The position numbers and the translations under genes were made by a program. The notes under the pieces are model-generated. The model ran no database searches and was not told where the DNA came from. It saw only the letters and a list, made by a program, of their open reading frames with translations. Positions 10,592-24,316 of a stretch of 64,000 nt of DNA are shown piece after piece. The stretch's first letter is position 1, and each line of letters opens with the position of its first letter. Source of the stretch: Lasiosphaeris hirsuta (Eukaryota; Ascomycota; Sordariomycetes; Sordariales; Lasiosphaeriaceae); assembly GCA_030549175.1 (NCBI GenBank), contig JAUKUA010000006.1:1488001-1552000 (forward strand). Reading direction: 5' to 3'.

Positions 10592-10615
10592 TGAGGGCAA
10601 CTTTAGGGTAAAACA
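10592..10615 (-). repeat. Right arm of perfect 24-bp inverted repeat
   Basis: Partner of 9085-9108. See the element entry. Confidence 0.92.
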
Positions 10616-10813
10616 TAAGTCTGTTGTTCTCTTGTTCTTGGACACGGCCAGGGGGCTTTCAGGGGTAACACGTCACACAGTAACAAAGAAAACGGTACGG
10701 ACCGACCAACGCCGCGATGGCTTGGCTACCTACACATATACGACAAGTACAATTGTAGCTATAGATAAACCGTTTTGAGACACAGAGATGGCTTGTATGG
10801 TAACTCAGCATGG

Positions 10814-10849
10814 ACATCGCATACATCGCATACATCGCATACATCGCAT
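10814..10849 (+). repeat. 9-bp tandem repeat, four units
   Basis: ACATCGCAT repeated four times, just outside the putative element. Confidence 0.9.
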
Positions 10850-13800
10850 ACGGCAAAATCCAAATATTAGCCAAGTCCGACGAGGCACTATATTGCCCTA
10901 CGTTGCGCTGACTCGGATTCCATTCCTTGGGGGGAGGTACTATGCGACCGGCTCAATAGGTAGCGTGCCGCTAGACTACATACCTAGTCGGCGCCTCATA
11001 GCCGAGTGAACCCCTACGGTAAATCTAGGATTACGTCTTGAGCATGCGCATGCGTGCCAAAATGCCATCATCGTGTGTGCTAGAGCGCCAGGGCTCCACC
11101 TCGGCCTCGAGTCGGCTCGCTGAGCATGACGAATATCGGAAATGGAAACTTGGTTTCACCCTACCAAAGTTCAAACCTTTTGCTTGAGCGGTGGGGCCCT
11201 GGGTTTCACTCGCCACAAGGCTGCTTCGAATTCGCCGTCTGGATTATTTTGATATGCCATTTTCTAAGCCGGCGGCGATCACACCCGTGATCATCTTGCA
11301 ACGAATGATGTGTTGTATGGATATTGCTCGGCTTGCTCCCAACCTGGCCCCAAAACGGCCATCTTGGCAACCAGAGACCATTCGAGCTTGCCAGTCGTAA
11401 ACCACGGAAAATAAGATAAGGTCGATCTATAATAATCCAAGTAATGTGGCATCATCAATTGCCGTGCATGCCCCGATGGCTAGCTCCTAGGTAGCTACTT
11501 ATCAGCTTATTACGAGGATTACACCGCATGCTGCATCTGCGCTTCTGCCTCCAAATTTGTTTGTCTGTACCCTAGGCCCTCGCTGATTGCAGCTCTCCGT
11601 TTTTTGACCAGTGGGGCTATCATTCTAGGCACGGTATGCCTCCGTACCCAAGGCCCAAGGCCCGCAGGGCCGGACTAGCACGTCCCGATAACCAAAGCCA
11701 ATATAGGCAGGGTCGCTACTATCGCGGCAGCACTTGCCCAATCCGCATGCTTGTTGCGTCAGAGAGTTTGAGATTAGCTCGGGGAAACGAGTAGCGGCCA
11801 ACGAGAATGTCTCAGCCAGCTCTAGTCAACCTTACTCCTGTATGGTCCTGCTGTATGGTCCTGCTGTACCGTCCTACCTACTGTTGGTGCGGGCTACCTA
11901 CTGTATGTATCAGGTAGACTAGTACCACTTTAGAGCTGGTGTTGGGCAGGGGCGCATTATTAGGTGACGATTTCATATGTAGCCAAGGTACCTCGGGCAG
12001 CTGGTTTTATTAGGCGCTCGCGGAAGATGGAACTAAAAGGGAGAAAGAGAGCGACCCAAAGAGCCCCTCGCGCCCCTCTCTTGCGGTGAGGAAAGGCCCC
12101 GTGTCTCTGTTTTGCGCTGTTGCGCTTTTGCGCGCTTGCAGTTGGTGCCGTGGTGCCGTGGCCCGATTGAAACAAGTCCGAGCCCATGGATGGCATGTCA
12201 CCAGCCACCAGCGCTAATAATGACTAGACCCGAATTCCTTGCTGGCAAATTAGCTTTTTGTCTGTAATTTTTTTCAGCTCGGAGGCAATTAGCAAAGTCG
12301 TGGTTGGCCTCCAGTGCCCCCCCCCCCCCGGGCAGGACCGTCTAGACCGCTCCCCCCGTCTCGACCCATTCTGTTTTAGACACGGTTGTTTCCTTCACAG
12401 CTCAGAAATGGAAATTCAGCATCGCAACCCCCCTCCCCCCAGCCCCAGCACATGCCAGAATCCCCGCCAGCCACTCAGGTCTCGCTGCATTTGGGCGGCG
12501 GGGGCGGGGGGGGGGGGGGGGACAATTCGCTGGCTCGGAGGCAGCCCCGACGCCATCGAGTTGCGGCATCCATCATGTGTGTGGCATGTGGCATGAGCAC
12601 CCACGAGCACCACGAGCGAATGCAGAGGCGCACAAGACGGGCTAGGCGCTGGCCGAGCAACGGCTTTTCACTCGCCGTCCTTACACCATGGTTCCTTGCA
12701 GACCTGAACCCCGGCTCCTGAGACGCGCCAGTGCTAGTTTGCCAAGACTAGTAGGACTGCACTTATCGTGCAGATGGCCATCGGCACCCTGCTACCCTTT
12801 TCCATTCTTACCGAAGCTGATACCCGATAGTCCGGCGCTCTGACAGGCAGGGACATCCCCCAGAGCTGCATGGTGCGTCATGGGATCAGGGCTCTACAAG
12901 CGGTAGCTCCGACTCGGAACCCTCCACGCTGACAGGGCTGTTTCTCACCGCGATGTCGACTTTCGGAACGACTTGGACCACATGGGAGGTTTTTACCAGC
13001 GCCACTAGATGCAGACAGTGAGTCACACAACCACTTGTCGGCGATCCTGAAGCATGCCCGGAGCGGGGGAGCATCGCTGTGATTGGGGGGGTTGCCTAGT
13101 CTTGACGCGGCACCGTGTGAGTTCCCAATTCTGTATCGGCTGTGATTTGGCCGTCGACTAGTTGGTGACCGTCCACATCATCAGACATGTGCAATTGAAG
13201 AACAGCTACGAGATAGCAAAGATAGGGGCGCATCCGGGACAGAAGGCGTGACCCCCATCACGCCATGCTGATGTTGCGATATCACCACTCTTGTTCTTGT
13301 TGTGTTCGAGATACGAACTGTTTTCTGGCGGTATAGCTTACCTGGTGGTGTTAGTGTTTGTTTCGGACTTGGTGCATGGATAAAACGGTACCCCCTCGGA
13401 TTCTGTTGGTAATGCGTCGGAAAGTGGTTAGTCACCACGTAGAACTGCGATAGTCGTTCCTCAGTCGTCTGGCTGATCAGTAGTCGGAAGTGTACCCGCT
13501 GCGCTGTCTCGCCGTCTCGAACAGAGGCTAAGGACCACTGCCCTGGATGATGGGACGCTGCACCGAGTCAGGCCATTGCCACTAAGAATGGAAAATGGAG
13601 CTTTGGCACGGTCCGGCCAATATCCAGACTGCCAAGACCTGCTATTGATTCGGTCCATAGAAATGGTCGACGTACGGAATCCCGGGTGCTGGCGGAGCAG
13701 GTAGCTCTGACGTGTCATGCCACCGGATGGGTCCTAGTCGAGCGACTCGGAAGGGCGGAAGAAGCAGCATGAGACCATAGCCACCGTCACCGAACTTTGC

Positions 13801-14648
13801 TGGCAGCATCACGGATTCCCGATGCCAGTGTCAATCCAAGCTCCGGGTCTGCAACCTGCGACGGCGTCGCCGGTATCCTGCCATATTCTACCCACGACAC
13901 GGAACGCGACTGGAAGGGGCCCCCGCCGAGCACCGACTACATGGCGTACAAGCAGGGAAGCATTGCGTAACCGGTCAAGAAATTAGAAAAGGCACTGGCA
14001 TTGATTGCGCCAGGAATTCATCGTATTACGTTCCACCCGTGTCACCTGCTTCCCCTAGAGACCCAATGAAGCCACCACGGCCCCAAGGGGAGACTCGGAA
14101 GCTCGAGTCATGACAGGAGATGGGCCCAGCGTCGCAGCGGGGAGCAGCATGGAGCAGGATGCCATCCATGATCCCTCCCGGTTCCCTACCCCGAAGCCGT
14201 TACACAGATACACGTATAGTCCAAGGTGTGGATAGACCCCTACATCTGCCTGATGCACGACGGCGGCACGGCGAGGTAATCTACCTACCGACGGTGAATT
14301 AGACCAGACACCCGGACGGGAAAGCCTAGTGCTTGTGCCGCACATCAATCCATGATCCGACTCACAGATCCAACACTTTGGGTACATTCCAGGCTATCGG
14401 AAGTCGACAGAAAGGGGCCGTATTCCCATTCCCACATCGAGCTTGGACTAGCATCTACAACACCTTGGCAACATGCTGCGATGGTGAATTTCAGGTTTAG
14501 GTTCCAGCTCCGAGTCGCCCAGCAGCCCGACTGGGGGAACTCGGTCTACGCCCAACGCGCACCATGACCTGCAGGGAGCCAGTTGAAGATTGCAGGAGGT
14601 TGCAGTACGGAGTATGGTAGCTGGTGGTGCCAACAACAACAACAGCAA

Positions 14649-14670
14649 CCCCCCCCCCCCCCCCCCCCCC
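14649..14670 (+). repeat. C22 homopolymer tract
   Basis: Twenty-two consecutive C residues, the longest G/C run in the window. Length may be imprecise in sequencing. Confidence 0.85.
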
Positions 14671-17600
14671 TCTCCCCATGTGAAACAGCAGCATACACAG
14701 CACCTCCTTATCTTGCCAGTCCAGCGACTCGGACATGATAACTTCATGCTATCAGGCTGAAATTGCAAGAGCATAAGTTTTGCGCATGGCCGAGGCGCTG
14801 CGCCACGGATGGAGAAGGTGTCAGGCTCAAAGGAGCCGACGGGATTTTTCGAGGTTGGATTTTTCATGATTGATCATTTCCGGCCAAACTGTAGTAGCAC
14901 TTGTCGGGCCGTTGACTTTCCCTCGTGTTACCAGTCCTACGTATGTGAAGAAGAAGAAAAAAAAATAAGTCAATTTAAACTCGTGCTAAAAAGTCTGTCT
15001 GTAGCCAAGTTATTGCCCACCTTGTGAGTGTGTGTGTATTCATCATGTTGGCCGCACATGGCCGCCCGCATGCTAGAACTTAGACACCGCCAGTGCCAGG
15101 TCAACACGGCATCACCAAACTGCGAGTATCAATGTTATTGATATCAACTTTCTTTTGGTTGGTGGTGCAGACCTCCCAGCCAATATCTACTTTGTCTGCT
15201 TGCGCCGCCGCGACCACGCGTGCGGGTCGAGCTTGTGTTGGCCCAACGAAAAGATACTCACTCCACCTTGTTGTGCCTTTCCCTCGCTCTGTCTGGTGCC
15301 TATTCTAGGCAATGCTCGATCTGCCTGTCTACCTAGTAGCGGTAGGGTGGGCAGGCACCAGTAGTGCTCCTACAGCAAACTTAACATGCATGCAGAAAAG
15401 TGCTAGTAAGTTCCTTCCTCGGGTGCCCCCTCCCCCCCCCCACGGATCGATACAGGGAAAGCCGGATTGCTGGTGGTTGGCGTTGGTGACACTCGGAGCT
15501 TGTGGTGGCTGTCCGACACATTGCAATTAATCACCAAACGGTCTATTACCGAGAAACCTGATGGTACCCCTTTTAGCCGCGAGACGTGATGGATGTTAGT
15601 AGCAATTGAACACCTCGGTGAGTAATGGCAGCATAATACACGGCGGTTGCATTACAGAGCCAGGTCGCGAGTCTTTGGGTAATAATAAGCCCTGGAGAGA
15701 GTGGTCAGCGCTAACCGCAGACGAGGATTACGGCGACGGGAGCGATGTCTAAGGTGAGGGAGTACTAACTTGAATTATTCGCACACGTAATGGCCATGTA
15801 CTCGTCCTCCATCGCCTAGCTACCCGCTAGGCAAATGATAGCCGAGGGCACGTTATCTGGCTGCCATGCAGTGGCCTTGTGTCGGCCCCCCTTTCCTGTT
15901 GGATTCCATTTTCAATGCTAGCATCGGCGTTTTCCCCCTTTTGGGGGCCAACACACACCGCAATATTACAGAGTTGCTTTTACGGTCTAGGTCCTAGCCT
16001 GCCCAGTGGTGATCCTTTAGCTTTGTCTCCGCCTCCGTCCCTGTTTCCACTTCGTCGGCCACAAGCGGGAAATGCTAGGAGGCCTGTGGATATGGGGAGA
16101 TGCGTATGCTATTGATAGACATACGGGGTGTCGGGCAGCGCTGTCGATGAGCTGAGACTGAATGACTTTCAACAGCAGCAAAAAGTTGTAGGCTGCATGC
16201 AACCGGGTGCCGTAGACTGGCGTCATAGCTGTCGTGTCTTGGCGCTTTCTAATTGCCAACTGAATTGCGATTGCGTAGTCTAGAGTCCAAGGTAGTGTCC
16301 CATGGTCGCAAATCATAGCGGGTGGCCAGTTCTTGGCGACGGCGATGTCAGAGTGCTACGTATACGTGGTGGTACCGTGCACCCTTGCCAGGAGCATGGA
16401 GTCATCCATCGCGTTACCTCTCTAGTGTAGCTCTTTGTAGATTACTAACTGTTCCGCCCAGGGAGTGACCCCGGGGTCCCCCCCGGGCTGGTGCCCCCCT
16501 TTCCAGGGGGTTAAAATGATTCCGAGTCTAGAGCCCGCAGCCCACTTGAGTAGCGCTCGCACTCGTGGTAAAGATACGGAAAATCTCAAAATTGATAAGC
16601 ACCGCGGCTCTTAGTAACCCAGAATCACGTTGGCCCGCCGCCATGAGTCGGTGGCACGGCGGCGACACTGTAAATGCTCGGTAGGTGGTCGGAGGCGGGC
16701 AAGCTATCACTTTTGTTTCCCGTAATCCCCAGAGCGCGTTGGTTGCTGGAAATGGTAAGCTGGTGAGCACGGGCGGAGTCTGTACCCGGGGATTTGGGTT
16801 GTCAGTCTCGCAGTCTCCAGTGCCCAAGTGCCCCATTGCACCCAGTCGGACTTTGATGCTGACATGGCTGCTGGCACGGTCGGATCGCGCCGTCTAGGAG
16901 GAGAATCGCTAAGAGATGGGGGGGGGGGAAGCGATCTCCTTTCCACTAGCGCAAACCGCTGTGACGGGCTTGATCTTGGCTGGGAAGGGAAATAAAGGGA
17001 GTGTTGCCAATGAAACGGTGGCGTGGAAGGATTTAGGGAATGGAGAGAGCAAAAAGTGACTGCTCAGCACTCAGCACGCACCCAGGACGCAGGAGATGGC
17101 AGGAGTGCAAAATGGGCGGAGATGTTAGGAAATGTCTTTTCAATCAACGGTTCCGACATCGTGCAGCCGCCTCGCCATTTTCGCGAGAGAGAGAGCAAAA
17201 AAAAAAAAAAAAAAAAAAACCGATGTGCAGAACATCCCTCGGGATTATTTTTGCGCTTGTTTTGGGGGTCATGGGCGTGGATTAGTTGCGTCGTGGGCGC
17301 TCGGGGTTGGTCAGCCGTGGTCTGGGCATTGCCCATTATTTGGAACCCCTGCAGTATCTGGTAGGGCCCCATTGGCTACGGCCTATCGGGCACAAGCTTA
17401 TGCGTTCTTTATTAGCCTCTCATCAAATCACTTGGCTGCATGATCATTATTTTTCTCGTTGCTACACCCTGCGACTGTGCATACTGCACATACGGCACTC
17501 CGTAATCTGTAGCTACAAGGGAGATGGTCCCAGCTGGCCTTTAGCCCCAGTCGTATTCTCCTCGCTAGCGATTGGCAAATTTACCACCACCGTCCCCTGG

Positions 17601-20280
17601 CTGCAACAAGCGGCAGTTGCCACCATCCCCCCCTGGCAAGCTGGGCCCCAGCTCACCCAGGTGGCTCTCTCGTAAAGAATATCCGAGACAGCCCAAGTCG
17701 CCATGCGTTTCCCTCTCCACACAACTCCGTTGCTTGCATCCGCCGACATATATCTGCAGTGCTGGCCTGTTGATACTACCCACACCGCACCTTGATCATA
17801 TCAGCATGATGATATGTCACAGTGCCGCCATCTTTCAACGTGATCAGCCCGCTGGTCAAATCTGTTCCTAGGGGTGACCAAGATGCTTGCCGTCGCTGAG
17901 TCAAGGAATGTTTGTAGATTTGGGAGGCAAGATATCAAACTGTCAGGATGCTGCAGCTTCTCTGCACAGAGCACCCACGGGCCAATATAGAGGGAGGAGC
18001 GTAGAGGTAAACAAGCGATTGATAAGGAGCTGAGTGTCCGCGACACACTGCCGTTTAGCAACGCGAGTACGGGTGCACGCGCGGGATGAAACACCGATGA
18101 CGACGGGGTGGGACTGGGATTGGCGATGAGGATCGTCAACATGTTTCGGGTGTGATAGGCACATATCTTGCACAGTACTCACCCAAAGCGCTTCTCGCTG
18201 CGATTCTGGGATTCTTCTCTACTGTTTTCGCTTTCTGTGCAACGTGCGGCATGTCAAGTTGAAGACTGCCGAGCGGACTCTGATGCCTCAAATGCTTCAA
18301 TACGTGCCCCGTGTCGGCCGGGTGTTGGGGACAAGCATGACACATAATACCCTGTCTTTTGCGGAACATGTGCGGAGCAACCCGATTATTCATGTAGCAC
18401 TTGATGGATGGCAATTCTGCCTCGAGTAGCAAAGTATAACACAATTGTGGATGCTGCCCGAAGTCGGGGCCCGGCCATAACGGGGTCGTAAAGGGGGGAC
18501 AATGGCAATACGCGTCGGGTCCGGTCTGCGGCAGGTCAGGCAAAATTTGATGATCTGATGCTGGATGTATCGCGGACGCCCGTCTGCCACCAACGGCCAT
18601 CTTATGGAGCCAGGACATCGCGACGGCATCAAACCACAGCCAGCAGCAAGGGAGGATGAAGAAATCCAAGGACGGGAGGCGAGATATTTGTGTACCATAT
18701 GCACATTGTTATCGCCCGTCAGCCAAAAGCCCAGCCACGCCATCCGTGTCAAACTGGGCTTGGTTACACACACACTGCTCGATGCAGCCCGAGTATTCGA
18801 GTTCTTCGAGCTTTCGAGTTCTTCGAGCTTTGCTTCGGCATCGCATCGGCTTGGACGCCACTTTGCACAATCATATGGCGTATACGTACTGATGCATCAT
18901 AAGGTGGTCCCGATAACCCCTGCACGCGTCCCAGTGGTGGCCTCCGCAAGCCCTCGGTACTATCACAAGTGTGCGCGCAGATTGAGTTAGCTGGGCGGGC
19001 CGGGTTGCCTGGTCCGTCACTGGCTGGCCCGTGCTTTCCTAGAAAAGTCCGATTGCCTGACAACAGAACAGCCAGCCAGCCAAGCGCTACGCCCTGAGGA
19101 CCAACCATAGTGGGTGGGTGGTTCTTCCCAACTAGGTACCTAATGTAATAATAATTACCTATAAGCGATTCTAGTCCCTTTTCCGCGACTGCTCACTTTG
19201 CACCCCAAGCCCCCTTCTCCCACCCGGTCTTATTTCTAAACTGGACCCTCCCCCAAGCCCTCGCCGCATGGCCAGAGACTTCCTGCTTTATCATTCATTG
19301 ATTATTGTCTACCAGGCGACACGTCGTGCTATTCTTTTTGCGCCTAACAGTCAAACAAAAGCCTATTTATTCTCCCACCCAAAGTAAGTTTACATTTGCA
19401 ATTTGAGTCTGTCCCGTTTTCATCATTCGTCACCATTGCGCGCCTGCCTCGGCTTTTCCACACTTTGTGAGAAACGGTAATAATGGCGACGAGTACAAGT
19501 AGTGCTCTTGCCTGGCGACCCGGTGGCAAAAAAGTCCCCCCCCTCCCAGCATGCCGGTTGCCGCGACAGAATGGAAGGTGCGAGTTCGCTGGAACACGCG
19601 TTTGCTGCCGTTGATGTTCGCGGAATTGTGGAGCCATGGAATACAAGATCTGCACCCAGCCATTTATGCCAGCTGCTTCATCCCTGGCCGTGCCCTCTTT
19701 CTCATCCTGCTTCCGCAGCTGCAAACCTCTACATGGCAGTTCGGCGGCTCCACGTTTACCCTACTGCCTGCCACTCTCTACCACCAAGGTCTTTTCACAT
19801 GGACACTCCACTTTCTTTCCCTGGCCCACCAAACCCATACCTTTGCGCTAGCAGCTAGAAGTTAGAGAGCTAGCAGCGACATCTGTCCCAACTCTTTACC
19901 CAGGACTGCCTATTTCCTACACCTTCCTACCCCACCAACGGGGCAGGCGTATCCGGACGCCCAAGCCACGCCTCTATTCCCATTCACCACCCCCCCACAC
20001 CGTCTCACGCCGCCCAACTCCGCCAAGGAGGGATACTGGTGCAGTCCTCACCAGGCGCATCAGCGCGCGCAACCCTACTTCTACTTTGCACCCACGTGCA
20101 CCTTGTCTCGTGACTAACTAACGCGTGCTGGATCCCAGCCACACCTTATCACGCTCCTTCATCTGAGGTCGTCTTTCATCTAACCTGGTGCGACGGAGAG
20201 GGGGCGAGACGAGACGGGACTGGGGCAAATATTAGACCTGTGCAGCGCACACGGTCGCGTTCGCATTGTTCCACCTCGAA

Positions 20281-23200
20281 ATGGCGTTTTCCAGCAATGG
20301 TAGGCTGCCGCCAGGCAATGTCTACCAAGATCGAAATGCGCAGTGGAAAAGAGAGATGAGCGAAATAGAAGCGCGGTTTGACCGGCAGGATCAGCACGCG
20401 CGAGCAGTTTTGGAGGACGCCAAGAGAGCAATTGAAATGGATTTCAAACAAAGTTGGGACGGCATTTTCCCTGCCTTGCCGCCAGACACATCGCTGGCGG
20501 TTCGCCAAAACATCGAGGAAAGTCTTCGGCAAAACCGAACGCTCAGACTCCACGAGCAAGAAAAGGAATACTCCCTCGGTGAAGCGGAACGAAACAAGCT
20601 TCGCGACGAGAGCAAGAAACGCCACCTCGAAAAGTACAGTGCCTTGTTTACTGCTGCACCTCTGGTAAGTCTTTTGTCTTCTTGGATTCTTACCATTGCC
20701 CTCGCTGACTCTAGCAGAACCAGCTACCATTCCAGTCACAGGCACAGCCGATGGACGTTGCGCCGGTTATGCGTGGGTTCTCTGCTCCCGTACCCCAGGT
20801 AACCGAGCAGGAGACACCAGCTGTAAGCAGAACTCCTCTGCCTACCTATGATGCTCCCAGCCACGCTCAGAACGCCCAAGCGCGGCGGCCTCTTCCACAG
20901 CAGAAGTCGGCGAGGCCTTCATGGATACCCCCCCGGAAATCAAAGCCAGAAACGCAGCCTGGCCCAATGCCTTCCCTCCAGCCAACCCCATCCCATCCAA
21001 ACCCTCAATTTGGGACAGCGAGGACTGGCCAGGCTGGGCCGCTTCCAAGCAATGTCGCGGCGCCTAATGCTTCGCGCCCGATGGCGGAGCACCCCCAAGC
21101 TTTCAACAACACGCTGAGGTCTAGTGAGCAGCAGTATGGTTCTGTCTCATCACATTATGCCAACACTTTCAACAAGATTGAGATCCCCCGAACGCCCAAA
21201 CCTGCCAAGGAGCCAAGAATGAGCGGGGTCGCTCTTGAGCCGCCGCCTCCCACTCAGTCTCAACCAGAGCGCCGGGAGCCCCTAGCCACTCTTGCGGGAC
21301 GAGCCATCAACCAGCTCAATCCGGAGAGGACCGTAAGATTTGATGGTTCTTGAATGAATTGCCAGATGGATGCTGACAGACTTACATAGTCGCCGAAACG
21401 CAAAGCAGATGAACTGCCGGGTCTTGCTGAGGCTGCTCCCAAGCGCGCAAAGGTTTACGCCACGGACGGGACTGAAAGTTCTGGTGCTGCGGAGCCAAGC
21501 GAAGAACGGCCGGCTCGGAAAACAATTTCATTTGACGAGGTATACAATGGCGGACATGCAAAGTACCGACATATGATTGTTGAGCACCCCCCTCACAGTG
21601 GTGATTGGTTTATTCTCAAGTGTGACGAGCATGGGGTTCACTTCAACACAAATCCTCTTGCCGGAGCGGCGAAGCATTTGCATAGCGCCCAGCATGGAAA
21701 CCTGTCGAAGGAACGCGCTCAAGCGGTTGAGCTTCTTGGCCATCTGGTGTTCGACTGCGACAGGGACCTTGCCGAGAAGAACAATGAGTGGGTCAAAAAG
21801 TCGTTTGAAAATGGCTACGTGCCCATGAACCAAAACAACTGGTCGAAGGCAGAGCGCCTTAGCTTGGGCCTGTCTGCCGAACCTGCGAAAGGTCCAAAGG
21901 TCGCAGCTCAGCATCCGGCCGGGAAAGGTCCGTCTCGCCATGCCTCATCCGGGTCGGCTGCTACACCACACAATCGCCTTTCAGGTATCACAGACCCAAT
22001 TCCGGGCAGCTTGTACCTCGGTTGGTGGACTGAAGAGAACAGAAATTATCCTGTCATCGTTTTGCCCTGGGGTAGCCTCCAAGCTGCGGGAATGAACGGT
22101 TCATTATATGACACAGGTCTCCTTGGTCACGTCCCCAAGTGTTACACCATTGATCCGGCGACTGGGGAAATTTCTGGCTGGGCAAGAGGGTATGAGAGCG
22201 GCGGAAAGAAGGTGAAGGAGCGCGAGTTTCCCATCAAGTACTTTGATGTCTCGGGGTACGTTGCATGGCCGGGCGAATCCTGCGGGAGTTGTTGACTAAC
22301 ATGTACCAGCTCTGTCGGATGGATGAAGGCTGCAGAACTATCGCCTTTCGACTTTAACCCTCCGAACAAGTCAGAGATTCCGGGCTTTCAAAGTGCCGTC
22401 GAGCAATACGCACGTCTCCGTGGCTTCCCGAACTTTGAATACATGAGGACACACAGCAATCAGATTGCCGCCCAAAATACTCCCGCCCCTGTCAGTTCAA
22501 CGCCTGCTACAGTCCAAACACAATACCCGACAGTTCCATCAAATGGCCCAGTCAACGACCGGGAAATGGTTGACGCGGGTGCGGTGCTTGCAGATGACTC
22601 TGACCAGGAATCAGTTAGCAAGGCAGTATCGGATTCCGACGTGGACATCTCGATGACAAACACGGAAAGCCGGCGCACGAGTTTCTCGAACGACACCTAT
22701 GAGAACCACCGCGACACGATTGGCCCCAAGAGGCCTTCTCCTCTCGCTCACATGCCAGCTGCGACTGGCGATGCTGAAAAGCTGACCACCCCAGCAGTAC
22801 ACCACGAGTCTTCAAGCCGGGACACCTCACAACACCTTGCTCACATGGCCACGGCGCGGCTGATCGCCTCGACAGCCCTCCAGACTCAAAGCTCAGAGCA
22901 GGACATCTCTCCGCTCTTGAACGGCACGGGGAATGCTGAAGTAAGACAAGCCAAGCATCCGAATCAGAGCTATGAACCGCCATCCCGACAAGGATCCGAG
23001 TCGAGCACCGACCAGGGACATCGACGGGTAGAGAAGATTTATGCGCATAGCAACCCGAACCGAGCTAGTAAGAGCCCGGGGTTGCAGGCTGCAGCATTGC
23101 CCGAAAACTCGGCGGCCAACTCGCTTCCGTCGGTGCCTAGCCCAGCAACTTTGTCGGGTATCCATCAAGGTCAGCCCGGTCTCAAGCTGCCGCCCTTGAG

Positions 23201-24316
23201 CCCACTCAACCAGAGTGGGTTCTCAACTCAGCTACCGCAAGCGGGACCTGTGCTTGCGCCGATCCAGCAGCAGCCCTTGTCGGCGACCGGGTCGCCTGGA
23301 CTTCGGACTCCTGCTCCTTCGGCTTCGCACAGCCCATTGGCACTCCCGCTTCCTCCTCCCACGCATGTGCTGAAGAGTCAGGGCCCGCTGGTGATACAGG
23401 CATCTCAGATAGTACAACCGACGAATGCGGAGCAGTCGAGAAGCGGCCCCAGTACTCCGGTGCCTACCCTGAGCACAACAAACGGCGCCGCGCCTTTGAG
23501 CACGATGGCGCCTTTCGCTCAGGCCACGAGCCAACTTGATCGCTGGCGTGTAGTCCGAGCAACTGATGAATCTCAGTCGCCTACTGTCCCGCCGGCATCA
23601 ACCGAACAGCCACGGAGACAAGCAGCACCTACGCCCCTATCACTTGCCCGCCTCTCGATCGATTCGCCTCGTGAGGGGAACCAGCCATTCAGCCCTGTAG
23701 GAACGCCAAGCCACAGCCTTGCCAACTCCCGGGCGAACTCTCCGGGTCGGGTCGCACAGAGCCCCGGGTTCCAAAGCCCTGGTATGACGATCAAGGCCCG
23801 CGAGAGCCCGGCTCCATTCCTGGGCTCCCAGGGCGAGGTGTTTGCGGTCTCATTCTATCCCGGTGCAACTCTGTCTCCGTCAGAGCTGGAGCAGCATCCT
23901 GGTATCTTCCGCTTGACTGTCGAAGGTCCCGTTGCGAAGACCGCTCCCGACTCGCAGATTCAATTTGCAGTTGACCCACGGCAGGTCAAGGAGATGGTGG
24001 TCGAGCCGACGGGAGGGGGTGGTACCACAGCTGTGAAGCTCGTTATGCCCGATGGCCGAACGAGAACTTTCATGTTTGAGAAGTTTGATGCTGGTCGGGG
24101 CAGCGAGCTGGGCAAGATCCACGCGCGAAGGTTTTGTCGATGGGCACGGGGCGTGAATCGGGCGATCATTTACCAGAACAATGGGTAGGTGTCTCGTAAT
24201 TTGGAAGACTACTCGAGATCCTGTTGCTGACTCGTGTTGTTAGTAGTTTCGACTCTGCTCATAGAGTGAGAGAGACACAGCCGAGCGAATCCTCCAACGC
24301 TATTACCGTGGAGTGA
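20281..24316 (+). CDS. Hypothetical protein with zinc-finger-like patch and folded C-terminus (1,269 residues)
   Basis: Proposed exons: 20281-20664, 20718-21332, 21390-22255, 22310-24184 and 24247-24316, in phase throughout. The first acceptor is a tandem CAGCAG-type site, so one residue may vary. The last 62-bp intron is proposed because it replaces an early TAG (24186) by a short tail; if it is not used, the protein ends at 24188. Residues 1-128 are a coiled-coil-like charged domain. Residues 130-330 are Pro/Ser-rich linker. A patch near residue 400 (ILKCDEHGVHF then KHLHSAQHG) resembles a Cys/His zinc-binding finger. A second domain near 530-640 contains LYLGWWTEENRNYPV. A long disordered region follows, and a C-terminal beta-rich domain of about 120 residues (FRLTVEGP to RRFCRWARGVN) recalls a PH-like fold. 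Probably a nuclear regulatory protein; function unknown. Confidence 0.8.

Larger units (their letters stand above)
9092..10608. mobile_element. Putative TA-flanked inverted-repeat element carrying decayed gene copies
   Basis: CCCTAAAGTTGCCCTCA at 9092-9108 is exactly the reverse complement of 10592-10608. TA lies immediately outside both ends (9090-9091 and 10609-10610). The match extends outward to 24 bp in all because the flanks form a palindrome (TGTTTTA and TAAAACA), which would fit insertion into a TTTTAAAA-like site. Further inward, CTCAGG-rich blocks also face each other imperfectly. The 1,517-bp interior has no transposase motif. It holds two related decayed gene copies and a 32-bp minisatellite. 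I interpret it as a non-autonomous DNA element of the TA-inserting class. This is inference and needs a second genomic copy to confirm. Confidence 0.55.
10616..20280. other. 9.7-kb stretch without a supportable gene
   Basis: Short open frames on both strands lack domains, conserved patterns or sensible exon joins. Visible features are a 9-bp repeat (10814-10849), a CTGTATGGTCCTG repeat near 11837-11870, C13 (12317-12329), G16 (12506-12521), C22 (14649-14670), A23 (17197-17219), and a 16-bp duplicate of CGAGTTCTTCGAGCTT near 18800-18830. The final 1-1.5 kb is presumably the promoter and 5' leader of the gene starting at 20281. A non-coding RNA or a multi-exon gene of short exons cannot be excluded. 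Confidence 0.55.
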
